NCBI GenBank assembly: GCA_902762615.1
Contig: CACWOX010000016.1
Location: forward strand, 1 to 48,335
DNA from: an uncultured Ruminococcus sp.
GTDB taxonomy: Bacteria; Bacillota; Clostridia; Oscillospirales; Acutalibacteraceae
Length of the DNA stretch: 48,335 bases
Direction of reading: 5' to 3'
Made by a program: the position numbers and the translations under genes. Positions 1-8,441 of this stretch are shown here, in pieces. The notes under the pieces are model-generated. The model had not been told where the DNA came from and did no database searches. It saw only the letters and a program-made list of their open reading frames with translations. How positions within the stretch are numbered: position 1 is the stretch's first letter; each line of letters opens with the position of its first letter.

Positions 1-164
1 CTCCTTGTATGTGGTAAACCCTATATACTTTGGTTTTGCAACTATCAGTATGACAGGTAAACCCACGTTTTGCAAGAGGGGTCACTTCATATTATCTAAG
101 CGAAAAAAACTTGGAGTTAAATGCCATATTTTATCATTGCCTCCTTTTGAATCTTTGCCTTGTA
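1..164. other. Non-coding stretch 3' of the E2-like gene, with an orphan ribosome binding site
   Basis: No convincing gene. On the minus strand, 17 bases after the E2-like stop, there is a perfect Shine-Dalgarno match (AAAAGGAGG, 148-140). It is followed by two tiny frames: ATG at 137, six codons, and ATG at 127, eleven codons. After the stop of the second, the same frame stays open to the window edge. This could be the remnant of a fourth operon gene or the end of an inserted element. I recognise neither. No T-run terminator is visible after the operon. Confidence 0.3.
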
Positions 165-1211
165 TCAATACTCAAAGCCGCTTTCTTCGCCGATGGGCTT
201 TTCGAGCAGTTCGGGATTGGCAAATACGTGCTTCATCAGCTTCAGGCTGCGTGCAAAGTAGAAGCCGTCGGCAATGCGCTCATCCAGAGTCGCACCGACA
301 TCCACTACATCGCGTATCTGCTTGGTGCCGTCCGGCATGAGGACCTCTTCCTTGTGGAGTGTGCCTATGGTGATCATGATGCTGTTGGTGCCGTAGTTAT
401 TCAGATGATGATAGACTGCGGGACACTTGATGCTGCCGAGATTGCTGGTGAGAATCGTGGTGTAATTCGGATCGCCGTCGGTAAGGAATTTCGGGTTTTT
501 GCCCCAGAAGTCCAGCCAGCGGATTATGCGTATGGCTATGATCAGCACAAAGCGCGGCATTGCCGCGAATTTGTCGAGCAGCTCGTCAATGCCGCCTGTG
601 GAATGTTCGCTCTTGCGCGTCTCCTTCACGTCGCCTACAATCTTTTTGCTGATACTGTCGAGGTTATCCTCATCTTTTGGCACCAGCACCATGAGGGATT
701 CCTCCGCGCCGTCGGCAAACCGCCGCTTGACCACAAAGCTGATGGAGATTTCGTCTCGCTCGTACATTCTGTAGCCCTGAATAAAGCGGTTCATCAGCGG
801 ACGTTCCTTCACCATGCGTGCCATTCCAGTTACGGCGCAGTGAAAAATGGTTGTCTTGTAATCGGGGTGTTCTGCATTGCGACGCTCGAGATATTTCATA
901 AGCTCGGTCGCGTCGATGGTGTCATTCAGATAAACCTCGCAGTCGGTGCGCTTGGGCAGCAGGTACCCCATGACGGTTTGCAGTCCGGGCGCCTTGACCC
1001 TTCTGCCGTCGCGGCGGTCGCCCCATCTGCGGCGGCGTTTTTTCTTCTGGAGCTTTGCGTCAATTTTTGCCTGCTTGGCGTCAATTTTAGCCTGTTCTTT
1101 GGCGTTCTTTGCGTCGATCTTCGCCTGCTTTTGGGCATTCTTCGCGTCAATCTTTGCCTGCTTGGCAGCTGCTTTCGCCTGCGCTTTCATCTCTTTATTT
1201 TCCTTGCTCAT
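165..1211 (-). CDS. 2-oxoacid dehydrogenase E2-like acyltransferase-fold protein with Lys/Ala-rich N-terminus
   Basis: 348 residues. Residues 1 to about 65 are repeats of AKIDAKN/KQAKIDAK type ending in a run of Lys and Arg, probably a long basic helix. Residues about 90-340 resemble the trimeric catalytic domain of dihydrolipoyl acyltransferases and chloramphenicol acetyltransferase, which move acyl groups from CoA. The C-terminal motif, normally DHRVVDG, reads DERIADG here: Asp is kept, but the general-base His appears to be Glu. There is no lipoyl domain. I chose the ATG at 1211, which overlaps the upstream stop as ATGA and has GGAGG upstream. A GTG three codons earlier sits too close to that site. 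As third gene of a coupled operon with an acyl-CoA synthetase, it probably acts on an acyl-CoA or binds one without catalysis. Substrate unknown. Confidence 0.7.
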   Translation of the reverse strand: MSKENKEMKAQAKAAAKQAKIDAKNAQKQAKIDAKNAKEQAKIDAKQAKIDAKLQKKKRRRRWGDRRDGRRVKAPGLQTVMGYLLPKRTDCEVYLNDTIDATELMKYLERRNAEHPDYKTTIFHCAVTGMARMVKERPLMNRFIQGYRMYERDEISISFVVKRRFADGAEESLMVLVPKDEDNLDSISKKIVGDVKETRKSEHSTGGIDELLDKFAAMPRFVLIIAIRIIRWLDFWGKNPKFLTDGDPNYTTILTSNLGSIKCPAVYHHLNNYGTNSIMITIGTLHKEEVLMPDGTKQIRDVVDVGATLDERIADGFYFARSLKLMKHVFANPELLEKPIGEESGFEY

Positions 1212-2011
1212 AAGGTCCACTCCTCCATTTCATATGCGATTCCCTGTTTGATAGCACGGCAGGGAATATTGTATTTCTCCTTCAGCAGCGCTTCAATGCC
1301 CGAAGTGTCCACCTGTGCGGTCATGGGCGGGAAGCTGTCGTCGTAATGGTCGAGCAGCACCGCCTTGGGTTTCAGCCTTTCCACCAGAGAAGCGGCGTAA
1401 TTCACCGGATCGCTCTTGCCCTGATACGGCAGAATCAGCAGGTCGGCTCCTGTGGGATATGCTTCATTGGGATCAAGCCCCATGCTCCCCATGATCTGTA
1501 ATTTTCTTTTCCGGCAGGAAACCTCATAGAAAAGTATCTCGCCGTTCTCCGGATATCGCCTGTTCAGCCAAAGCAGCCGCAGTCCGCGGTGAAGATTGAC
1601 GGGTTTTAAATACCTTAGCGCCGTTTTTAGCACCAGCGCCTTGTCGAATTCACAGTGCCGCCCCTGATACGCCGTGACGGATAAATTGCCGACTGTGCAA
1701 TTCTGCCCCGGTGCAATTTTTTCAATCCGGTCTTCCGGAAATCCATTTCGCCGCAAAGTATCGCAGGGCGTTTGAGTAGCGTGAATTTTCGCATTGGCAG
1801 ATTGATAAACAGCGGGTATCTGCAATATATGGTCGAAGTGTCCGTGTGTGACAAACACATCCGACGCCTTTATGAAATATTCCGCGCAGTCGTCCGGACA
1901 GGTTTCCGGCTGCGTCGATCTCCAATCAATCCCTCCGAACGGGTCGAAGGCTATCACCGTATCGCCTTCCCATACAAGAAGCGCGGCTGTTCCGAACCAT
2001 TCCAGCTTCAT
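1208..2011 (-). CDS. MBL-fold metallo-hydrolase, UlaG-like
   Basis: 267 residues, a usual length for single-domain metallo-beta-lactamase-fold hydrolases. The N-terminus runs MKLEWFGTAALLVW, and the metal signature HGHFDH lies near residues 56-61. Further conserved His/Asp positions occur around YQGRH and LLDHYDD. The family hydrolyses esters, lactones, thioesters or phosphoesters with two metal ions, so substrate cannot be read from sequence. The start overlaps the acyl-CoA synthetase stop by one base (TGATG), and the stop overlaps the next ATG by four, so all three genes are translationally coupled. Thioester hydrolysis on the same acyl intermediate would fit the context, but that is inference. 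No signal peptide, so cytoplasmic. Confidence 0.8.
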   Translation of the reverse strand: MKLEWFGTAALLVWEGDTVIAFDPFGGIDWRSTQPETCPDDCAEYFIKASDVFVTHGHFDHILQIPAVYQSANAKIHATQTPCDTLRRNGFPEDRIEKIAPGQNCTVGNLSVTAYQGRHCEFDKALVLKTALRYLKPVNLHRGLRLLWLNRRYPENGEILFYEVSCRKRKLQIMGSMGLDPNEAYPTGADLLILPYQGKSDPVNYAASLVERLKPKAVLLDHYDDSFPPMTAQVDTSGIEALLKEKYNIPCRAIKQGIAYEMEEWTL

Positions 2012-3717
2012 CAGCTCGCAGCCTCCGTGTTCTTTGCCTCTTCCTCCTGCTCGAGCTGGCGGAAGGAAACCTTGCCCACCAGCGTTTTCGGCAGTTCACT
2101 GCGGAATTCGATTTCACGCGGAAGCGCGTATTTGGCGATATGCATGCGGAGCTGCTCCATGATTTTTTCCTTCAGCTCGTCGGTCGGCTCTATGCCGTCT
2201 GCCGGAACGATGAATGCCTTGACACGCTGCATTCGCCGGGGATCCTTCACGCCTATGACACAGCTGTAGGAAACCTCCGGACAGCTGTCGATGATGTTCT
2301 CGAGCTGCGAAGGATAGACGTTGTAGCCGTTGGTAATGATCATTCGCTTTAGCCTCTGGCGGAAATAGACATATCCGTCCTCGTCCATCACGCCTAAATC
2401 GCCTGTATAAAGCCATGTGTCGCCGTCGGGCAGCACGCGCAGGGTCTTGGCGGTTTCCTCGGGCATTTTGAGATAGCCGAGCATCACCGAGGGTCCCTTT
2501 AGAATGATCTCGCCCTCTTCGCCCGGAAGAAGCTGTTCGTCCGTACCGGGTCGCACTATGCAATAAACCGTATCCGGAAATGGAATGCCGATACTACCCT
2601 CGCGGTAATCGTCCTTTGGCGTCAGGCAGCTGGCGGTGACGCACTCGGTGAGTCCGTAGCCCTCGCGCACCTGAATGGATGCGTTATGCGCTTTGAGAAA
2701 GGCGTCTATCTTCTTTTTCAGCTCGACCGAAAGGCTGTCGCCGCCGCAGAACATTCCCATCAGAAAGCTCATGTCCAGCCCGTCAAGCTGCGGCATATGT
2801 AATAGCGCTTCAAATATCGTCGGCACGCCCGCAATGAAATTCGGGCGCTTGCGGCGAAGCATATCGGCGTAGCTCTTGTTGTTGAAGGTAGGCATCAGTA
2901 TGCAGCAGGCGCCGTGTATCAGAATGGTGTGAATATTGATTCCCAGCCCGAAGCCGTGGAAAATCGGCATACAGCTCAGAATTGACAGTCCGCAGCGGAA
3001 TTCCTCGCCGATAGCCTCTCTTGCCTGCATGGCACAGGCGTTGAAATTGAGGTCGGTCAGGCAGATGCCCTTGGGCTTGCCGCTGGTGCCTCCGCTGTAA
3101 AGAATGACGGCTGTGCGCTTGGGGTCAAAGGAAGGGTCGGGAAGTACGATACTCTTATCGTCGCCGCGCCTCAGGAAATCTGTCCAGAGAATGTGCGGCT
3201 TTTTGGGAAATTTCAGATAATCCTTGCCCTTTTTGAGCAGGTAGAGCGCCTTGAGATGAAGCGGCAGCTCCTCCTGCATACGGCAGGTGAGAATGGTGAC
3301 AGGGTGATCGACCTCGGCAAGCGCCGCCTGCACCTTCTCATAAAACAGATCAACCGTCAGAATCATTCTGCTTTCGGCAACATTGAGATAGTGCGTGATC
3401 TCGGTCTGAGCCGAAAGGGGGTGCACCATATTGGCGACCGCGCCTATCCTGCTGAGGGCATAGAAGCAGTCCAGCGCCTGCGGGATATTCGGCAGACAGA
3501 TGGTCACCGCGTCGCCCATGCGTATGCCGGAGGCATAAAATGCCCGCGCAGCCCGTTCGATTCTGCTCACAAAGCCGCGGTAGCTCGTCTTTCGGTCATA
3601 AAATTCATATGCCGGCTCGTCGGGATATTGCTCAGCGCATTTCCGCACGAGTTCAAACATTGTCGCTTCCGGATATTCCAGATGATCTTTTTGCCTGTAA
3701 TGCTGTTTTTCGTCCAT
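2011..3717 (-). CDS. Class I adenylate-forming enzyme, acyl-CoA synthetase (AMP-binding)
   Basis: 568 residues, full length for the ANL superfamily. It activates a carboxylic acid with ATP to an acyl-adenylate and passes it to CoA. Visible motifs in order: the phosphate loop SGGTSGKPKG (near residue 200), GYGLTE, the YTGDLG motif with the hinge-region KRMIITNGYNVYP, and the C-terminal lysine in LPKTLVGKVSF. The start is the ATG at 3717 with GGAAG upstream. An in-frame ATG 14 codons earlier would place the start inside the promoter region. It is first in a three-gene minus-strand operon with an MBL hydrolase and an E2-like acyltransferase. Long- or medium-chain fatty acids are the commonest substrates of close relatives, but the acid is not determined. 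Confidence 0.88.
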   Translation of the reverse strand: MDEKQHYRQKDHLEYPEATMFELVRKCAEQYPDEPAYEFYDRKTSYRGFVSRIERAARAFYASGIRMGDAVTICLPNIPQALDCFYALSRIGAVANMVHPLSAQTEITHYLNVAESRMILTVDLFYEKVQAALAEVDHPVTILTCRMQEELPLHLKALYLLKKGKDYLKFPKKPHILWTDFLRRGDDKSIVLPDPSFDPKRTAVILYSGGTSGKPKGICLTDLNFNACAMQAREAIGEEFRCGLSILSCMPIFHGFGLGINIHTILIHGACCILMPTFNNKSYADMLRRKRPNFIAGVPTIFEALLHMPQLDGLDMSFLMGMFCGGDSLSVELKKKIDAFLKAHNASIQVREGYGLTECVTASCLTPKDDYREGSIGIPFPDTVYCIVRPGTDEQLLPGEEGEIILKGPSVMLGYLKMPEETAKTLRVLPDGDTWLYTGDLGVMDEDGYVYFRQRLKRMIITNGYNVYPSQLENIIDSCPEVSYSCVIGVKDPRRMQRVKAFIVPADGIEPTDELKEKIMEQLRMHIAKYALPREIEFRSELPKTLVGKVSFRQLEQEEEAKNTEAAS

Positions 3718-3749
3718 TATAATCGCTTCCGTTTGTTGATATTGTATAT

Positions 3750-3778
3750 ATAATATCATGTTTGTTCATAATATGCAA
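3750..3778 (-). promoter_or_regulatory. Sigma-A-type promoter of the acyl-CoA synthetase operon
   Basis: Minus strand: -35 TTGCAT (3778-3773), 17-base spacer, -10 TATTAT (3755-3750). It lies 32 bases upstream of the chosen ATG. Seen in sequence only. Confidence 0.65.
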
Positions 3779-3856
3779 GTATTATGATGATATTTTTTGT
3801 ACAGGTAACTTCCTATAATAATTCCAATTTTATATATTAAAAAAATGTAAATATCG

Positions 3857-3885
3857 TTGCATTTTTTATAGGGGTATGATATAAT
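3857..3885 (+). promoter_or_regulatory. Sigma-A promoter of the glycan operon
   Basis: -35 TTGCAT (3857-3862), 17-base spacer, -10 TATAAT (3880-3885) with an extended TG at 3877-3878. Divergent from the acyl-CoA synthetase promoter. It leaves a leader of about 80 bases before the first gene. I see no other good promoter until 15376, so it probably drives the whole operon. Confidence 0.75.
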
Positions 3886-3970
3886 CAAAACAATTGTATT
3901 TTGGAATATGTAAAAATATCATGTCATTTAGTCGATATTTTTTATATAAATGAAAGGACGGTGATGGCGG

Positions 3971-4741
3971 ATGGAAAAATTTCAGCATGCGGTGGACAAG
4001 TCTGCCATCCCGACAGTAACCATTCTCGGGGTAAACATAGCCGATATCAATATGCCTTGGCTGCTGCAATTTACCGATGACAATTTAACCGATCTCGGCG
4101 GGGATTACATCTGCGTAGCCAATGTACATACCACCGTAAAATCTTCGGAGGACGATGAATATCGCGCCATTCAGAACGGCAGTATCATCACCATCCCCGA
4201 CGGCGGTCCTCTCTCGGTCATCGGACGAAGACGGGGCGCCACTCAGATTTCCCGCACTACCGGTCCCGATTATATGGGCGAGATATTCAAGATTTCCACC
4301 GAAAAGGGATACCGCCATTATTTTTACGGCAGCACGCCCGAGACACTCGAAAAGCTGATCAACAATGTGACCACAAACTACCCCGGCATTAATATAGTGG
4401 GAAGCTGTTCTCCCCCATTCCGTGAGCTGTCGGAGGAAGAGGACAACGAAATCATCGCCGGCATCAGTGAGACCAATCCCGATTTTATCTGGGTGGGTCT
4501 GGGCGCGCCAAAGCAGGAAAAATGGATGGCAGCGCATCAGGGCCGTGTAAAGGGGCTCATGGTGGGGGTCGGAGCCGGCTTCGATTATTTTGCCGGCAAT
4601 ATCAGCCGAGCGCCTGAATTTATGCAGAAGCACAGTCTGGAATGGCTCTACCGGCTTATTCAGGATCCCAAAAGACTCTTCAAGCGCTATCTGGTAACGA
4701 ATTCCAAGTTCATATGGCGTGCGGTGATAAGAGGAAAGTAG
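3971..4741 (+). CDS. WecG/TagA/CpsF-family (GT26) glycosyltransferase
   Basis: 256 residues, the usual length. Members transfer an N-acetylmannosamine-type sugar from UDP to an undecaprenyl-diphosphate-linked sugar at the inner face of the membrane. Family hallmarks are present: an early NVHTT, DGGPL (acceptor/catalytic loop), GLGAPKQEKW, GVGAGFDYFAG, and the C-terminal RAPEFMQ...LEWLYRL...DPKRL signature. It is first gene behind the 3857 promoter, consistent with acting early on the lipid-linked intermediate. Its position before two GT4 enzymes suggests the second or third sugar of the repeat unit. No priming phosphoglycosyltransferase is in view. The ATG at 3971 follows a purine-rich AAAGGA; another ATG at 3963 is out of frame. 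Confidence 0.88.
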   Translation: MEKFQHAVDKSAIPTVTILGVNIADINMPWLLQFTDDNLTDLGGDYICVANVHTTVKSSEDDEYRAIQNGSIITIPDGGPLSVIGRRRGATQISRTTGPDYMGEIFKISTEKGYRHYFYGSTPETLEKLINNVTTNYPGINIVGSCSPPFRELSEEEDNEIIAGISETNPDFIWVGLGAPKQEKWMAAHQGRVKGLMVGVGAGFDYFAGNISRAPEFMQKHSLEWLYRLIQDPKRLFKRYLVTNSKFIWRAVIRGK

Positions 4742-4744
4742 CAT

Positions 4745-5425
4745 ATGGCAGACAAAAAAGACAAAGTTCTTATCATACACAATTATTATCAGATACCCGG
4801 CGGTGAGGACACCGTCGTCGCCAATGAAAAAAAGCTGCTTGAGAGCAACGGTCACGAGGTAATCCTCTATACCAGAAACAACAACGAAATCAAAAGCATG
4901 GGTATGCTGAGGAAACTGCTTCTTCCTTTTGCCACTATATACAATCCACGTTCAGCAAGAGATGTAAAAAAAATAATCAGAGAGCAGAATATAGATATCG
5001 TCCATGTGCATAACACATTGAATCTGATATCCCCTTCGGTTTATTACGCGGCGGAAAAATGTGGAGTACCGGTCGTCCAGACCGTTCACAATTTCCGCTT
5101 TATATGTCCCGGGGCGATGCTTTACCGCGACGGGAACATCTGTGAGGAATGCGTTGAAAAGGGACTCAAATGCGCTGTCAGCCACGGCTGCTACCGCGGC
5201 TCGAAGGTACAGACGCTTATACTTGTCATCAGCGCCTGGATACACAGAGCAACCGGCATTTACGGCAGGATGAATTACATCTGCCTGACCGAATTCAACA
5301 GGCAAAAGCTCCTCCTTATCAACAAAAAGAGACGCATCATAGAGCCTTCCAAAGTATTTGTAAAGCCCAATTTTACATTTTTGAACGCAGGCGACCCGGC
5401 GCCTCGCAATGAAAATGGATTGTGA
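4745..5425 (+). CDS. GT4 glycosyltransferase, N-terminal half
   Basis: 226 residues forming only the first Rossmann domain of a GT-B, GT4-type glycosyltransferase (glycine-rich IPGGEDTVVANE motif, VHVHNTL, VVQTVHNFRF). The sequence stops with two consecutive TGA codons (5423-5428) where a normal member would run directly into its second domain. The next gene starts four codons later in the same frame and supplies exactly that missing domain. The two products may associate, or this may be a broken gene. The ribosome binding site GAGGAAAG overlaps the preceding stop, three bases away, so it is in the operon. Sugar donor unknown. Confidence 0.8.
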   Translation: MADKKDKVLIIHNYYQIPGGEDTVVANEKKLLESNGHEVILYTRNNNEIKSMGMLRKLLLPFATIYNPRSARDVKKIIREQNIDIVHVHNTLNLISPSVYYAAEKCGVPVVQTVHNFRFICPGAMLYRDGNICEECVEKGLKCAVSHGCYRGSKVQTLILVISAWIHRATGIYGRMNYICLTEFNRQKLLLINKKRRIIEPSKVFVKPNFTFLNAGDPAPRNENGL

Positions 5426-5437
5426 TGAGGTGAAGCC

Positions 5438-5983
5438 ATGAGCTTTCTTTATGTCGGCAGACTTGATGAATTAAAGGGAATAAAGGTTCTTTTTAACGCG
5501 TGGGAGCTTATGGGGCAGGGTGCGCCTCGTCTTGTCGTGTGCGGTCAGGGTTCTCTCGAGGATTGGTGCATCACGCGGTCAAAGAGTCTCCATATAGAAA
5601 TGAAGGGCTATGTGGACGCTTCCGCTCTGCCAGAACTCTTTTCGGCGAGCGAAGCGCTGATTCTCCCCACACTTCTGTATGAAGGCTTTCCCATGACCGT
5701 TGTGGAGGCATTTTCCATGGGAATTCCCGTCATCTGCTCCGATCTGGGGAACACCGGAAGCCTGATAGAAGAGGGCGTCACCGGTTGGAAATTTCCTGGC
5801 GGAAGCGCTCAGGGGCTGACGGAAGCCGTAAGAAAGCGGCAGAATTGCAATTACGATATCAACGGCAGCGTTAAACGTGTATATGAGTCCAATTACACTC
5901 CGGACGCCAACTACCGCTGTCTGACTGATATTTACTCGGAGGTTAAAAATGCGAATCGGTCTTTTGGTGCTGAGCGTAGGTGA
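5438..5983 (+). CDS. GT4 glycosyltransferase, C-terminal (donor-binding) half
   Basis: 181 residues corresponding to the second, nucleotide-sugar-binding Rossmann domain of GT4 enzymes. It begins at FLYVGRLDELKG, which in full-length relatives opens domain two, and has the E-x7-E type region around LYEGFPMTVVEAFSMGIPV. It is in frame with the preceding half, separated by TGATGA. It has its own ribosome binding site (GAGGTGA, four bases before ATG). Its end overlaps the next gene by 35 bases in another frame. A clean in-frame split at the domain border with a good site suggests a stable two-subunit enzyme, but a nonsense mutation cannot be excluded. Confidence 0.78.
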   Translation: MSFLYVGRLDELKGIKVLFNAWELMGQGAPRLVVCGQGSLEDWCITRSKSLHIEMKGYVDASALPELFSASEALILPTLLYEGFPMTVVEAFSMGIPVICSDLGNTGSLIEEGVTGWKFPGGSAQGLTEAVRKRQNCNYDINGSVKRVYESNYTPDANYRCLTDIYSEVKNANRSFGAERR

Positions 5984-7085
5984 ATTCGGAAATAAGGGAT
6001 TTTACAATTTGCAGGAGGTAGGACTCGGAAAAGCCTTTGGAAACGACGGACACACCGTAGAAATATACAAGTGTGTTTATAAAAGCAAAGCCGGCAGGAC
6101 AGAGGAAATCGCGCCAAACGTAACCCTTCATCTCATCGGGGCAAATACCCTGGGCAATAACGCCATGTTCTCATGCGAAAAGCAGCTCGACAGGAATCTG
6201 GACGTGCTGGTGTGCTTTTCCGATATTCAGTTCTGGACAACCAAGGTCTGCAAATGGGCGGAACGCAACCAAATTCTGTTCATTCCCTACGTCGGCATCA
6301 CGCACAGCACCAGCCCCTCCTTATTAAAAAGGGGATTGATCAACCTTCTGGCGCAAAGCGTTTTCAGGACCTACAGGAAAACCGGCGTGCTTGCAAAGAC
6401 CGGCACTATCGAAAAAGAACTCGTTGCAAAGGGAATAACAGATGTCCGCACAGTCCATGTCGGGATTGATTTTGATTTGCTCCACAGGGATTACGATGTG
6501 CCAAAGCAGGCGCTTTTGAATGAACTCGGGCTTGCGTCCGGACTTCAATATATGCTTATGGTGGGCAGAATAGAAAGCGACAGGAACCCGCTTGATGTGG
6601 TCACTGTGCTGGACAGGCTGCACCAAAATGACAGGAATTTCAAACTGATCGTCATTGGAAAAGGCTCGTTAAAGGAGGCGCTCTTTGCATCGCTCTCTGA
6701 AAAGGGGCTGTCAGACTGCGTAGTGTACATTCCGCAGGTGCCCAATGCCGACATGTGGAAATATTATCGCGCAGCTGACGCGCTGCTCAGCTTTTCACGC
6801 ACCGAAATATTCGGCATGTCCATCTTAGAGGCGATGTATTACGAGCTGCCCGTCTTTGTCATACACGCGCCCGGTCCCGACGAAATCGTGATCGACGGCG
6901 AGACCGGAAGGCTCGTTGATTCGCCGGAGGACATGGCGCAGGCTGTTCTTACCGAACGTGCCGGCGATATGGGAAAAAACGGGCACCGGCACGTCGCTCT
7001 GCATTTTTCATGGAACGGCATGGTCGACGCCGTTGTGGAAAAAGCCGGAACGGATGATTTGTCCGGCAGATATGAAAACAAATAA
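5949..7085 (+). CDS. GT4-family glycosyltransferase
   Basis: 378 residues, full-length GT-B fold. The N-terminal domain carries GEFGNKGFYNLQEVGLG and the C-terminal domain starts at YMLMVGRIESDRNP, with the donor site around FSRTEIFGMSILEAMYYELPVFV. It has no membrane segment and should act on a lipid-linked glycan at the cytoplasmic face. The ATG is preceded by GGAGG with six bases of spacing and lies within the end of the previous gene, so translation is probably coupled. Donor and linkage cannot be read from sequence. Confidence 0.88.
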   Translation: MRIGLLVLSVGEFGNKGFYNLQEVGLGKAFGNDGHTVEIYKCVYKSKAGRTEEIAPNVTLHLIGANTLGNNAMFSCEKQLDRNLDVLVCFSDIQFWTTKVCKWAERNQILFIPYVGITHSTSPSLLKRGLINLLAQSVFRTYRKTGVLAKTGTIEKELVAKGITDVRTVHVGIDFDLLHRDYDVPKQALLNELGLASGLQYMLMVGRIESDRNPLDVVTVLDRLHQNDRNFKLIVIGKGSLKEALFASLSEKGLSDCVVYIPQVPNADMWKYYRAADALLSFSRTEIFGMSILEAMYYELPVFVIHAPGPDEIVIDGETGRLVDSPEDMAQAVLTERAGDMGKNGHRHVALHFSWNGMVDAVVEKAGTDDLSGRYENK

Positions 7086-7100
7086 AGGAAAGTGAAATCA

Positions 7101-8423
7101 ATGTCACTTTACGAAAAACTCGTAAACCGTCAGGAATGTCTCTCGCTGGTCGGTCTGGGCTACGTGGGTATGCCTATCGCCGTCGCATTCGCCAAGAAGG
7201 GCATTCGCGTGATCGGGTTTGACCTGAACAAGGAAAAAATCGCCCTCTACCAATCAGGCATTGACCCCACAAAAGAGGTCGGCGATGAGGCAATATCAAA
7301 AACCGAGGTTGCATTTACCTCTGACGAAAAGGATCTGCAAAAAGCCTTATTCCATATAGTTGCCGTGCCGACTCCGGTAAACGCCGATCACACGCCCGAT
7401 CTCACTCCTGTAATAGGCGCTTCGGAGATCGTCGGACGCAACCTCCAGCCCGGTTCCATTGTGGTGTATGAATCCACCGTCTATCCCGGCTGCACCGAGG
7501 ACGTATGCATTCCCATACTTGAGCACGAATCGGGGCTTAAATGCGGCGCGGATTTCAAGGTGGGCTACAGTCCGGAGCGCATTAACCCGGGCGACAAGGC
7601 GCACAGGCTCGAAAACATACACAAGATCGTCTCCGGCATGGACGACGAATCGCTCGCCGAGATCAAATCGGTGTATGACATCGTCATCGAGGTAGGCACA
7701 CATCCCGTTTCCAATATACGCACCGCCGAGGCGGTAAAGGTGGTCGAAAACAGCCAGCGCGACATCAATATCGCATTCATGAACGAGCTGGCTATGGTAT
7801 TCGACCGCATGGACATCGACACAAATGAGGTCGTGGACGGCATGAACACCAAGTGGAATGCCCTCGGCTTCCGTCCCGGTCTTGTCGGCGGACACTGCAT
7901 AGGCGTCGATCCCTATTACTTCACCTATGAGGCGGAAAAATTAGGCTATCACAGCCAGATCATTCTCAACGGGCGTATTGTCAACGACAGCATGGGCGCA
8001 TACGTCGCCGACGCCGCCGTAAAAAAGATGATTGAAACCGGTCAGGCTCCCAAAAAGAGCAAGGTCGTGATCCTTGGTCTGACATTTAAAGAAAACTGTC
8101 CCGACACGCGCAACAGCAAGGTAGTCGATATCATCAGGCGACTGGGCGAATACGGCATTCATCCGTCGGTGGTCGACCCGTGGGCTTCCGAACGTGAAGC
8201 CATGCAGGAATACGGCGTAACGCTCACTTCTTTTGAGGACGCCGCCGGCGCGGACTGCGTTATCGTCGCCGTTGCGCACAACGAATTCCGCAGTATGACG
8301 CTTGATGAAATCAAAAAGCTGTTCAGAGACGTACCCGACCGGGAAAAGGTTCTGATCGACGTAAAGGGACTTTACAATATCAACGAGCTTAAAGCGTCCG
8401 GTATCAATTGGTGGAGGCTATAA
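7101..8423 (+). CDS. Nucleotide-sugar dehydrogenase, WbpO/TviB-like (UDP-N-acetylhexosamine 6-dehydrogenase group)
   Basis: 440 residues. It oxidises C6 of a UDP-sugar to a carboxylate using two NAD+. The Rossmann motif GLGYVG lies at residues 18-23, and the catalytic cysteine is Cys266 in GGHCIGVDPYY. The stretch with KVVENSQRDINIAFMNELA and TKWNALGFRPGLVGGHC matches the group acting on UDP-GalNAc or UDP-GlcNAc (WbpO, TviB, WecC relatives) better than UDP-glucose dehydrogenases. I chose the ATG at 7101 with AAAGGAA ten bases upstream; a GTG at 7092 is too close to that site. The product would be a UDP-uronate for the glycan built by the neighbouring transferases, giving an acidic polymer. 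Confidence 0.85.
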   Translation: MSLYEKLVNRQECLSLVGLGYVGMPIAVAFAKKGIRVIGFDLNKEKIALYQSGIDPTKEVGDEAISKTEVAFTSDEKDLQKALFHIVAVPTPVNADHTPDLTPVIGASEIVGRNLQPGSIVVYESTVYPGCTEDVCIPILEHESGLKCGADFKVGYSPERINPGDKAHRLENIHKIVSGMDDESLAEIKSVYDIVIEVGTHPVSNIRTAEAVKVVENSQRDINIAFMNELAMVFDRMDIDTNEVVDGMNTKWNALGFRPGLVGGHCIGVDPYYFTYEAEKLGYHSQIILNGRIVNDSMGAYVADAAVKKMIETGQAPKKSKVVILGLTFKENCPDTRNSKVVDIIRRLGEYGIHPSVVDPWASEREAMQEYGVTLTSFEDAAGADCVIVAVAHNEFRSMTLDEIKKLFRDVPDREKVLIDVKGLYNINELKASGINWWRL

Positions 8424-8441
8424 GTAAAAGGAGATACTTTC

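Noticed and set aside
111-1346. 411-codon plus-strand reading frame
   Set aside because: Antisense to the E2-like gene. The repeated Lys/Ala codons of the real gene create an artificial Leu/Cys/Phe-rich frame.
5423-5428. TGA TGA read as selenocysteine or stop readthrough
   Set aside because: Two stops in a row, a new ribosome binding site and an ATG just after make separate translation more likely, and no SECIS-like structure is evident.
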